Assembly: GCA_036971615.1 (NCBI GenBank) | Contig: JAYKKR010000010.1 | Coordinates: 372,001 to 436,000, forward strand | DNA length: 64,000 nt | DNA from: Amyloporia xantha | Taxonomy: Eukaryota; Basidiomycota; Agaricomycetes; Polyporales; Adustoporiaceae | Reading direction: 5' to 3' | In this document: positions 12,062 to 22,710 of the stretch, piece after piece | Layout: each line of letters starts with the position of its first letter | Position numbering within the stretch: the stretch's first letter is position 1 | The notes under the pieces: generated by a model | Databases searched by the model: none | Told to the model about the DNA's origin: nothing | What the model saw: the letters and a program-made list of their open reading frames with translations, nothing else | Made by a program: the position numbers and the translations under genes

Positions 12062-13982
12062 TTATTGGTTGAATACATGCAAGCAACTCTCTATCACATC
12101 TACGGCCGAGTCTACCTCCGTTTGCGAAATGACAAGACTCGGAACCAATCTCACGGCGTCATTGCCAGCCGTCAGCAATAGCAATCCCCGCTCTCTCGCC
12201 ATAGTGGCCAGCTTGCCGGGGTGGTTCTGATCCTTGAATCCGAGGCCGAGTAACAGCCCCCTTCCCCGCACATCGGGCTGAAGAATGTCGGGGAACCACT
12301 TCGGTAACTGGCTTAGTCGTCCGTGCAAGTACGCGCTCATCTCCATCACGTTAGCAACAAACGGCCGTTCAGACACCCGCGACAGGACATGATAGCCCAA
12401 CGCACAGGCAAGAGGCGACCCGCCGAATGTGGTGCCATGCGTGCCTACGATCTGGATCAGTCTCGAAGCCGAGAATAAACAAGGTTGTGGGAAAGGATCA
12501 CATACCTGCTGTCATAGTCTCTGCGACAGCGTTTCGCATGAGAACAGCGCCTATTGGATAGCCATTTGCGAGAGGCTTTGCCATCGTTACAATATCCGGA
12601 TGGGCTTCTATCGGCAGCGTTGAATGAGCCCACAGACTTCCTGTTCGATACAGACCACACTGCAAGTCATTGTTCGTCCGTCAGCGGCAAATTCGGACAT
12701 TGAGCAAACCGCAAAAGTCATCACTGCTGCCAGCGTGTGATTGGAAGATGCTATTTTGACTCACCTGAATCTCATCATATATCAGCACTGCACCAACCTC
12801 ATCGCATTTCTTTCTCAGTGCCTGTAGCCATGCCACATCGGCAGCACGAATGCCACCCTCGCCCTGGATAGGCTCCACAATTACCGCGCACGTCTTCTCG
12901 CTCAGCAGGCTGTCCAGGTCCTCGACCACATTCAATCTGCCGACCTTGACGCCGGGGATCAGAGGCGTGAACGGCTTTTGGTATTTTGCGTTCGGCGTGA
13001 CACTCAATGCACCCATGGAACGACCATGGAACGCATTTTCAAAGCACACGATTTCGTATTTGCCGCATGACGGGTCATCTGCCTGCTTGCCGCTGGCAGA
13101 AGCCCATCGCGCCTTGCCCACCTTCCGTGCCACTTTCAATGCGCCCTCGTTCGCTTCGGTCCCGGAGTTAGAGAAGAACACCTTTGCACCGCTCGTCACT
13201 CCCGACGGTGCGTGCGTCGAGCCAGTCTCCCAACCGAGCCCTCCCTCCCGCTGCGTGAGCGTTACGAGAAGTTCGGCGAGCTTCCCGGCCCATTGATGGT
13301 GGAAGACATTGCCGGTATGCAGTAACTTTTGAGATTCGGTAGCCAACACCTAAGAGAAACCGAACACCAGTGTTCAAAATGATTTGAGAATTCGTTATCA
13401 GCGACTAGCTGAGACCCGTGGTGGCCAGCCTGAGAATGTTCTGCGGATACGGCATTGCTATTGCTGAATGCAATACCGCAGACTGACAGAACATTCCAAG
13501 AGGAGCCATGACCATATGTAGAAGAGCTTACCTGCGTGACACCCTTGTCTGCATGGCCTAAGGCATTAACAGCGATTCCAGCACTGAAATCCAGGTACTG
13601 GCGCCCTTCCGTGTCCCAGACATATGCACCCTCTCCGTGAGATAGCACGATCGGCGGGCGAGCGTACACGGGGAGAATATACTGCTCAGAACGATCTAGC
13701 GTGGCCTTGACTTCCGCGGAGACGGTAGACAGGTCCTCGGGGTGGGTGACCGCGGTATATCGAGTATTGGGTTCGGACGGCAGCTGTGCCGGGGAACGGG
13801 GTGCATACTACAGATTATCATCAGGTAATATTGAATGGTTGTTCAAAGGGCTCATATGCTGGTATGTTGCATACCTCGGGTAACGGAGACAAATGTCGAA
13901 CTCCCGAATAGATCCTGCTGGGACGAGCGACTCCTCGCCCATTTCGTCCCACCAAACCACAAAGCCGGCCGAGTTGCACCAT
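12062..13982 (-). CDS. ARG8: Acetylornithine aminotransferase, mitochondrial
   Basis: PLP aminotransferase converting N-acetylglutamate semialdehyde to N-acetylornithine in mitochondrial arginine synthesis. Exons 13982-13875, 13807-13532, 13349-12765, 12659-12506 and 12444-12062 give 501 residues. The first exon is a presequence ([13 protein letters not shown], rich in Arg). Conserved parts: [61 protein letters not shown], the lysine region [15 protein letters not shown] and THGTTFGG. The intron between exons 2 and 3 is 182 nt, far longer than its neighbours, and holds an inverted repeat reported separately. Confidence 0.93.
13434..13496. repeat. Inverted repeat inside the long ARG8 intron
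   Basis: Ten bases at 13434-13443 (GAATGTTCTG) are perfectly complementary to 13487-13496. The enclosed arms (CGGATACGGCATT against AATGCAATACCG) pair imperfectly, so an RNA from either strand would fold into a long hairpin. It lies within the unusually long intron 13350-13531. Confidence 0.55.
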
Positions 13983-14314
13983 TTCTACCGCAGAGGTAAC
14001 TCAATCTGGTGTAGAGCGGTGAGGATTTTGCTCTACAGCGTCCGCCGGCGGCTCTGTAGATCTAATTCCAGCTCGAAACTGCAAGATTCGAGTCATGGCA
14101 GAAACAAGGAGCAATCCACGTGACGCGGAGAGCAACTTCAAAAGTTGTAAAGCAGCCCAACAGATTACAGTAATCATTTCCGTCATCAGAAGATGTAAAG
14201 CACACAATACTTCAAAACTTTACGGTCGAAATACAAATACACGGATAGGTAATGATAGAGCAGAATGTATACGGCAAGAAATGTATGCCCAGGTGTTTTT
14301 CAACGGCCGAATCA
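13983..14314. other. Intergenic region CWC21 / ARG8 (ARG8 promoter)
   Basis: About 330 bp between two minus-strand genes. No supported feature beyond the expected promoter and 3' end. Confidence 0.4.
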
Positions 14315-15725
14315 TCAGCTCCTGCTCCCACTGCGACTTGACCCCGAGCTAACAGACATGGAAGAGCCGGTGGATGCTGAACGTCCTCGTCCGTGTCGAG
14401 GTCCTCGCTCACCTCGAAGAGGAGAGGCAGAGCGCGTGCCACTTCGGTCGCTCCTGCCACGTGTAGCCTTGTCCTCCCGCATCGGAGATCGAGAAAGCGA
14501 CCTTGACGGCGAACGACGACGATCGCGGCGGTATTGGGGCGGGGGAGACCTGGAGCGTTCACGCTGATGAGATATGCCACGGCTGAGCGGGGGATGGGGT
14601 GACGGGGATCCGGATATACCACGCGCCCCACGAGAGGGAGGTTCCACCGAGCCTGAGCGGCGATAGCGCGGGGGAGGCGAAGGGGAACGTGATTCGAAGC
14701 GGCGACGGACGCGTGCAGGAGGAGGGATGGGTGAGCGAGAAGCGGGCCGACGCGCACGCACGGGAGGCGGCGAAATGGAACGGGACGAGGGTCGCCGACT
14801 GCGAGGCGGAGGAGAGGGTGAACGTGAGGGAGGCCGCCGACTATATTCATCGGCCCTGTCGCGAGGAGGTGGTCCACGACGGACTGGGCTCCGGCTGCGC
14901 CTGTCATGATAGTCACGTCCTCTGTCCCTCTCCCTATCACGAGGCGGAGGCGGCGGTGGCATTCTCTCTCTCCTTTTCATCTCCTCCTCCTTCTCCTTTC
15001 TTCGCCTGTCTTCTTCTCTTCTTCGTAAACGGTCTCGCTCCTTCCTGTCCGCCTCCCATTTCTCCTTCTGCACCCGCATTTTTTCCCGCTCTTCTTCCCG
15101 CTGGCGATCCCTCTCCTCTCTTTCCGCCATCCTGCGCATCTTGATTTCCTCCTGCTTCTCTCTATCAAATGCCTCCCCTTCCGTATAGTCGCTACGCGTT
15201 CCCAGTGCCCTTGCCATCTTGCTGAGCTCTTCCTTTTTAGCCGTGGCTATACCGTGTCTGTCCGACGGCTTCAGACTCTTGACATTCAAAGCTAAAGAGT
15301 TCAGGTTGGCGAGCAATTTTGTACGAAGCTCGTCAACTTGCTTCTCGATCTCATCCTCTTCGACACTAAGCCGTTCGCGTGTATTAGTTCGGGCTAAGTA
15401 AACGGGAAAGATCCAGGGAAGAATCATACCCTTTGTCCTCTAATTCGAGCTGCAGTTCCAAGCATTTCACCTCCACCTTACGCTTCCTCTCGTGCTCCAA
15501 AATTTCCGCGTCTGGTTCACGGTGCTTAGGAGGAGCCATGTCCCAGGCACTGGCTCTATCCGCTGCCGTTTCGTGTACTCGCAGTGCCGACAAGTTACGC
15601 ACTACATAACCATTGGTACCACTTGAGAATAGTAATGCGTCAACATCGAGAAAGGGCAGGTAGAGTCTCTAGCATAAGTCCACTTACCTCCCGCGTGGAG
15701 TGGTAAGACCTATGCCATTGTACAT
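14315..15725 (-). CDS. CWC21: Pre-mRNA splicing factor Cwc21 / SRRM2-type cwf21 protein
   Basis: Spliceosome component near the catalytic centre and exon 1. Exons 15725-15688, 15621-15430 and 15365-14315 give 426 residues. The N-terminus MYNGIGLTTPRGSGTNGYV is the hallmark of this family. A cwf21 helical domain follows (EEDEIEKQVDELRTKLL), then a long charged coiled coil (REERDRQREEEREK) and an RS domain with many RSPSPP-type repeats. The RS tail makes it closer to SRRM2 than to the short yeast Cwc21. The second intron removes an in-frame stop. Confidence 0.92.
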
Positions 15726-16046
15726 GTTGAGCTTCCGACGTTGGGAACTTTTAGTTGGAATGCGAGCCGCACGAGATGGTCGTAGCTGATGGAACGACCT
15801 AAACTTGTCCTGGTCAAGAGACGGTCATCACGTGGCGCAGCACTCCTCCAAGTGCAAGCGCCCGTTCCATTACATTGTCAAGGATTGTCAATTGCAATAA
15901 TGTGGCTACATAATGATTTGCCGCAGCTGAGGAGCATTCTCAACAACATCCATAAATTCTATGTGTACAGATCTACAAGTCCTCTATAATTGAGCGATAT
16001 AAGGATATCATACTCGCTACATATCTGCTCTGGGGGGTCACCGTGG
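15726..16046. other. Intergenic region FMN1 / CWC21 (CWC21 promoter)
   Basis: About 320 bp between two minus-strand genes. No supported feature. Confidence 0.4.
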
Positions 16047-16817
16047 TCACAGCCTAGGGCGATTGCCTTCAAACAGAGGTTCGAATTTAAACTTCTCGTA
16101 CGCCGGTCTCGCCAGGGACTTTAGAGCTACGCGTTTATCAGTCTCGATGTCTTCTATGAGGGCCTCTGTTAAACTGGTGTGTTAGGGTAAACAGTATTGG
16201 TGAGTAATGATACTCTCACCTCTGGATGTATAGTCAAGCTCAGGGCGAATGAACCCAAGCACCACGGTTTTCAATTCGTGCCCATAGAAGTCAGATCCGA
16301 AGTCGTGCATTAAGTGAATTTCCTAATTATGCTTATGAGTGACAAGAGAAGAGCGTGTGGAAGACTCGACGTACGGCTGTCAATCTTTCGTTCTTGTAAA
16401 ACGGGTTCCAGCCGAGACTCATGACCATAGGCATGACTTCGCCGTCCTCGTCCCGCAGGATCCTTTGTCCATCCTTGTTAGCAGAAATCTGTGCATATCC
16501 ATAGTATACTCCTGTCCGTGTCACAGAGCTCATGGGCAGTATCGAGTCATCGGGCAGGTTTGCTGCAGTGTCCCGGACAATTCAGAAGGTCGACAACCGT
16601 GATCGACTTGATGGGACGAACCAGTCGGACATCCCAAATCCTTCCCTCCTCTTCCAAAACCACGTTGTACTACACCAGAGAGCACAATCGGGAAAGGCGG
16701 TTCTGGAGCGTCTGGGCCTGCGATATCAGGCCTTGACTGACGAAAGGTCTCGGTCCGCAAAGGCGCCGCCGGCCTTTCTTCAAGATTGGAGGCGACTTCA
16801 GCAGCAGTCTCTGCCAT
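16047..16817 (-). CDS. FMN1: Riboflavin kinase
   Basis: Phosphorylates riboflavin to FMN with ATP. Exons 16817-16622, 16562-16375, 16322-16220 and 16165-16047 give 201 residues. Conserved features: [21 protein letters not shown] (nucleotide-binding loop with the PTAN motif assembled across the first intron), [27 protein letters not shown], and [13 protein letters not shown] with the catalytic Glu region. It is a monofunctional kinase without an FAD synthetase domain, as is usual in fungi. TAF8 starts divergently 193 bp away. Confidence 0.94.
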
Positions 16818-17010
16818 TGAGAATACGCAAGGTTAGACTCGAGCAAGTCCCGGACGAGGACGTGTCGTGTGAGGACTGTTATAAGCCGCCCGATGTATGT
16901 GTAAGGCTATCTGTGAGAATGCATGACTCCGAGTAACCGCTGCGCGTTCGATCGTATGTCCGCTGCTATTTCCGACTACGGTCACGGTGGCTTGATCAGA
17001 AACCTCCACC

Positions 17011-18022
17011 ATGTCCTACTATCCCTCTCAAACATACGGCTCAATACAGCCGCAGTATCCGACTTATTCTAGTCAGAACTACTATCCTTCGCACTATGCA
17101 CCTCAGGGATCAGCTCATGCTGGTTATCCACCGGAAATAGGGCAAGCCAACCCCCCAACGTCGCCACCAGAACCACATGTGGCCCCGGATATACCTGCCG
17201 TTTCTGCCCCGGTTGCATCTCATACATTGCAGAGGTTGCTGTCCGGTGAACTGCGTGCTGCCGGCTTCGACTCAGCAGAACCTTTGGCGTTGCAGAGGCT
17301 GGAGCTCGAAGTCGTCGCTTGTCCGTCTTTCATATCTTGACTCTTCGGCCTAAGGCATTAACCTGGCGACGATTCAAGTTGTAGAACAGCTGTACGAGCG
17401 TGCTCACGAGTACGCCAATCTCGCGAACAGGGCAGGACCCCTAGCTAAAGATCTCTTATTGGCATCTGAGGGAGTTCGGATTAGAGTCGAAGGAGTTACG
17501 TCCGGTTGTGAACAAGGCTAAAGGGCGGCAGCAAGGTGACATCTACCAGAAAACATACTCATTACTCGTTTCGTTTATATTCGTTCTTTGATCTCAGATG
17601 TCCCAGGGTTGAGTCTGTTGCCTCCTCCATCTCGATCACCTTCGCCAGAATTGCTCTCATCGGACGATGAAGACGCTGCGCCTGTCATTCCCGCAACGCT
17701 CAGATCACTACCTTGGGAAGATCGCCATCTTCCGGCCCTGCCACCAAAACATACTTATCTCAGAACTCCGGTAAGTAACTATGATACGCCCGTGATTTCG
17801 AGAGGCTCATCTATGAGGACACAGGTTTCTCCGCCCAAGAAAGCAGCCTTGCCATCTTTGGAGAAGAAACTGAGGAATGCTGGCTTAGTACAGGAATCCC
17901 TCAAGAACCTTCTCTTGGCGACAGAAGACAGCGCTGGACAAGAAGATGGGGAGTTGTTGGGAGCCATTGTCAATTGGGAGTCCACTACGCACCCTCGCAA
18001 GCGGTGGAAAGTAAGTGCGTAG
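17011..18022 (+). CDS. TAF8: TFIID subunit 8
   Basis: Histone-fold subunit of general transcription factor TFIID. Exons 17011-17320, 17379-17535, 17598-17770 and 17825-18022. After a Tyr/Gln/Pro-rich start come the bromo-associated histone fold (LQRLLSGELRAAGFD, FVEQLYERAHEYANLA) and the TAF8 C-terminal signature (LPWEDRHLPALPPKHTYLRTP). Within exon 2 the conserved helix continues only if one G of the run at 17470-17472 is ignored; as given, the frame breaks after DLLLASE and resumes as FGLESKELRPV. Without that base the protein is 278 residues. The end is convergent with the Myb gene, 107 bp away. Confidence 0.86.
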
Positions 18023-18129
18023 CACACATTGTAGATTGTTATTGTACAATTACACCCTTGGATACGCATCTACTATTGATCAAGTGTACATTTGCATCCT
18101 GCATGGGTGGACGGAAGCTAGGCACGCTC

Positions 18130-20893
18130 TCATGGGGATGACGGAGGTGAGGACAATGCGGAAGAATCGTCGTCGGTCTCGTGAACAAGCAGTGTTTCGC
18201 CTTTTTGTGATTCAGTAATAGCAGTCGCGGTTGCGTCCGTTTGCTGGTTCCCAGATGCCTCGGGTGATCTGCTCGACCTGGGTGGTGTCGCGGTTGGAAT
18301 AACCGCTCGCTTGCAGGCCATCGTCGACCGAGACGGTGTCGAAGGGACAGTATTATCGAGAACATTCTTCGGAGTCTGTTTGGATGCAAGCCTAGATGAC
18401 TGTCTCGTTCGTCCCGTAACAAGGGGTGCATCGTTTTGACTATTGACCGCATCGAGGGGCTGCTCGGCGAAGTGAACACTTGATGAAGACGAAGGCTGAT
18501 TGATGCCAGGTTCTCGGTGAACGTTCTGAAGAGACGGTTCCGGGACGGTGGTTGCCTGCGGCTTTCCCTGAGCTGACGCTTTAGGTTTTCTAGTAGACTT
18601 CCTTGCCTTCGCCTTCATTCTCGGAACAGGTTTTGTCGCATGAGCGTTGGCGTTTTCAGTTCTGCCTTCTTCATATCCATTGACTGGTTGTTGACTATTA
18701 CCCACAACGTCCGGACCCTGCGCATGACGATTGATTTGTCAGATACCAGTTATCAGTTCATTTTGAGGCAACGTACATCACCAGTACTTTGCCTGCCTTG
18801 TAGATTAGGTTCTTCCTCTCGAGCTGATTTCCTTCGCCTCTTTGCTTGAGGCTTTTCGACTGCGTCTTTGGGCAACTGTCTCTTTGTCGCCTTCTTCGGT
18901 CGCCCTCGAGGTTTGGGATTATCTGCTGGAATTGCAGGCATTTCTGGGTCGTTAACCTCGTTTGTTCCTACAGCTAATCGCTCTGGTGGATCCGCCACCG
19001 TCTGGGAAGTGCTCACTCCGGAGTTTAATTCCGAGTTGTCCATGGGTTGAGTACCATCTGTGACCTTCTTGTGACGTGGTCGAGGCCGAGGCCTTGCGTT
19101 AACTGCAGAAGGATTTTCTAGGTTAGTTTCAGGACCAGTTGGGTTATTATTGCGCTCCAGTGACTGCGTGGAAAATAGCTGGGCGGAGTCCGCAGATGAA
19201 GATCCAACCGCATGTCCATCTTGCTCAGAGGCTGAATGTGCGCGGGACGATGGCCCTGAAGGAGGCGCACTGCCCACTTGTTTTTTCTTCATCAAAGCGG
19301 AATACCGACTCCGACACTGGATTAAGTTCCAACAATTAATACAGTATGCGAAATTAATAAAATTCCTTACCATGTTATCTGTTCGTCCATTGCCCAGGAG
19401 TTTGCTAACCTCCTTCCAACTGGCATCCCCGGCTTGTTCCACTACCTGCAAGAGTGCCTGGTCCTCTTCATTGGACCACTTTCCTCTAGCAACAGTTGGA
19501 TTTAGACAGTCTTGATATCGATCCCGACACTGCTCGTTGCTACGTCCAGGAATGAATGAAGCGACTTCTAACCACGAATGTCCAAGAGCAGCAACGGCAC
19601 CACGTAATAAAGCATCCTCCTCTTCTGTCCATGGGCCTCGTTTTATATCAGGATCCAGAGTACGAGCGTAGCGGTTCTGACATTGGGAGGGAGTCGCATC
19701 TTCTGAGACAAATCTTGCCACTGGTGATCTCATAAGGTACTGCCGCAAGCTGAAGTATCCCAAATAGACCTACCTAGGCTCCAGTTGTCAATCCCGTAGA
19801 CACGCACCGCTTGCATGAGGCGTTCATCCGTCTCAAGAGTCCAGACATGATTTCTCCTCGTAATGGCATGGCGCATACAGTCGACCGGAGTGCGTCTAGT
19901 CTAACATAGAGATTATACTTTATCAAAAGGTAGGAAACATCGCAACCATGACGCACTCCGAGTTTCGCAGCAATCTCAGCCCAGTCTACTTGTCCTTCAA
20001 CTGCATCAGAGACAAGTTCTTTCACTTGAGCAATCTCGGGCTGCGTCCATTGAGAGTGATTAAACTGTGGATGCCGCTCTCCCAACCAGCGTATCTCACA
20101 TTCTTTTGCGGACCTTTGTACGTTGGCAGTACCCGAAGATGAGACCTGGTATACACTTTCATCAATTGGAGTTGCAAGAAAACACAAGATCGAGATTACC
20201 TTCATTGCGACACGATCCCAATCGATACCTATCTTGTTATGTTCGAAATGCCCAGGAGAGTGAGTCTCTGGAAATGCAAAAGCAGGCTGACCTCTGTAGA
20301 ACTTATGAGTGTGAAAATTTGGGCTTCAAGACGACTACGCACCGCAGCTGGGCTTCCAGCGCGTGTATGCGGTAGTTCTCTGAGCGCACAGCATCAGCGA
20401 GCGCATCCAGCTCAGGCGATTTCCCTGAAACGGCATGAAAAGATATGTATCTGTAGCGTGAAGAGTACTTACACTGGTGAACAGTGATAGATTCAATATA
20501 GCGTTCATGTCTCACAGCATCGTTGAAAAAAGGCGAGCCCTTTGTGCCTTATTAGTATAGAATCGTGTCAGTGTCAGAGAAGTAGCACATACCTCTTGTA
20601 TCAAATCACTAGATGAAACGGGCCCACCCACTCTGACTGAACCTGGAATGACAACAGTACCCCCGCATCGACTTCAATTTCGTCCTCATGCTCTGAAACC
20701 TCCGCTGCAGCCTATGAAAGACACAATTAAATTAAATTGACAAAGGTTCCCGATTGTTGCTCACCAGCAATTTAGAGACACCTTCAAGTTCTGCTTCGAG
20801 TCTCTCTGAGTACACTTTCAGAGCGTATTGATGATCCTTGTTCGCTTGTACGACCCTTTGCACTAATTCTCCAGACGCGTAGTTGTAAGCCAT
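18130..20893 (-). CDS. SNAPC4-like multi-Myb DNA-binding protein
   Basis: Resembles the largest subunit of the snRNA-activating complex (SNAPc), which binds snRNA promoters; Myb-like fungal relatives also exist. Ten exons from 20893 to 18130 give about 761 residues. At least four Myb/SANT repeats are visible: WTQPEIAQVKELV, VWTLETDERLMQAV, GPWTEEEDALLRGAV and GKWSNEEDQALLQVV, each followed by repeat helices such as QCQNRYARTL and QCRDRYQDCL. The tail is long, basic and disordered with AT-hook-like GRPKK. Exon 2 needs one more base at the C run 20660-20664 to join SEHEDEIEVDA to VVIPGSVRVGGPV. The family assignment is by repeat architecture, so another Myb function is possible. Confidence 0.78.
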
Positions 20894-21059
20894 TGTCGCT
20901 GAGCCACTACAATTCCACCGCCAGACATAACGTTTGAGACTCGTGCGTAATGAAGGAATCAGAATCGGCGTTCCCCGAGTTAGTGGGCGTATGACTAGCG
21001 CCCGGACTTACCCGTGCTTTTACCAGAGCGACGACTCGTCTCCCTCAATAAGTGCAACT

Positions 21060-21790
21060 ATGGCGAATGCTTCAGCTAAGCGTGTCGGTAAGTCTATTAT
21101 TGTAACGCTCAAATAGAGCTTATTGCATTGACCAATGTCCCTTTTAGCCCAACAGAATGCCGAGACGATTAAAAATATGAAGATGGGAATGCTAGCCGCA
21201 GGTGCATTATCTCTGCTGCTTCGCCTGTTATTCCGGAAAGGCTCTTTGTCGCCAGCAAAGTTGTCTCTTTGGCTATTGGGATTATCCAACCTTCCATCTA
21301 TATTTCTTTCGCGGTATCTGGAACGGATTGGATTGCCCCGGCGTGATCCCACGACTGGGACCCTGATCTCGGCTGGCGAAGACCTTGGCCGCCCTGGCAT
21401 AATTGAGTGGGCTTTCGATGTCATCTATATCACATGTAAGAGCCACCTTCTTCAACGTCCGTTGAATATAGATGCTAATGCGGAGCTTTCCAGGGGCCTG
21501 CCAAGTTGGAAGTGGTGCATTTGGTGACTGGTTTTGGTGGTTATATCTAGTCGTACGTATTCAATCACATTTTGTTAATCAGCGTTTTAACGTCTGCGTG
21601 TAAGATACCCTTATATGCCGTCTACAAACTGTGGAGCTTTGTTATTTCTCCGATGCTTTTGGGACGATCCGCTGCTCCTCAATCTCAAGGCGATGAAGCG
21701 CCTAAGGAGTCTGTTAGCAAAAGGCAAGAAAAAATGCGCAAAAGAGGCGAACGCGGTGATCCGCGAGTGCGCATGCAATCTACTAAATAA
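21060..21790 (+). CDS. SND2: SRP-independent targeting protein 2 / TMEM208
   Basis: ER membrane protein of the SND route that targets membrane proteins independently of SRP. Exons 21060-21087, 21148-21435, 21494-21552 and 21605-21790 give 186 residues. It has the family start (AKRVAQQNAETIKNM), two hydrophobic spans in the first half (GMLAAGALSLLLRLLF and LSLWLLGLSNLPSIFL), then DVIYITWACQVGSG, a third hydrophobic region (FWWLYLVIPLYAVYKLW) and a basic cytosolic tail (KRQEKMRKRGERGD). The start is 166 bp from the divergent Myb gene. Confidence 0.88.
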
Positions 21791-22710
21791 TATTGTACGG
21801 TGTGCGATGTATACTAGTCGATGAGTTTTGTATCTTGATTGATGGTAAAACTATAGTTAGACATATTTACGGGAGGAAACATACCACAGGTGCCCATTAG
21901 CTATTGGCTATACTGCATGAACGTATTTGAGGCCACGCCCCAGCCGGGTCGTATTGGGTATGTTCGCGCGTACGATCTGCTACCTTTCCTTCACCGACGC
22001 TGTCAGATCGCCATCTGCGTGCGGTCAAAGTTCCTGGGATGGCGATCGGCGGGGAGCCATGAAGACCTGCAGGAAATATCAGGGCAATTGTCTTAGATGT
22101 CGCCCAAATGATTGTGGTGTGAATTATGACTAAAAACTGTGTGCTCAACGAATAAGTCAATGCCTAGCTAGACTACATTCGTCAGTTATGTGCGAATCCG
22201 TACTTCAATTCTGTGCTATGCAAGCTAACGTAAAGATCCTGGCGCCGATGTATATGCCTACACGATTGCTGCAGTGCGTGTAATTCAGCTATATTCAAAT
22301 GTTCATGGCCAGTTCTTCATGGGCTATCAGGCAAGGTTGCAGATGGCGCCTGTCAATCAGAACATCTTTTTCTGTCATTCAGTGATATCGACGCCGCATT
22401 GCATACTATGACTTGCGGACTTCGCAGCCCGCCATTTCATGCTGCGGGTGGGGAAACGAAGTACAATATTTTCAATCATCGGAATAACAGGTACCTCCAA
22501 GCTCTGTGGATTAATAAAATCTTCCATCTTGTTCATTTCCATCATAACCGCCTGTGCTTATTTCCAACGCGAGCCTGCATTGCTGTACTCAACCTTCTTA
22601 AGCTCTGCGCGCGACTGTGTCTGACGCGACGCGTCTCACACGTGATCGCACTTCGTGACTTGTGCTTTGTGGCGCCCCAGACTCTTGGACTACATTCTTG
22701 CACCACGACC
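21791..22710. other. Intergenic region SND2 / Sfr1-like gene
   Basis: About 920 bp between two plus-strand genes. Several short open frames exist but none shows conserved sequence or splice continuity. No RNA gene recognised. Confidence 0.45.

Noticed and set aside
14599..15144. Plus-strand open frame of 181 codons rich in charged residues
   Set aside because: It is the complement of the RS and coiled-coil region of CWC21.
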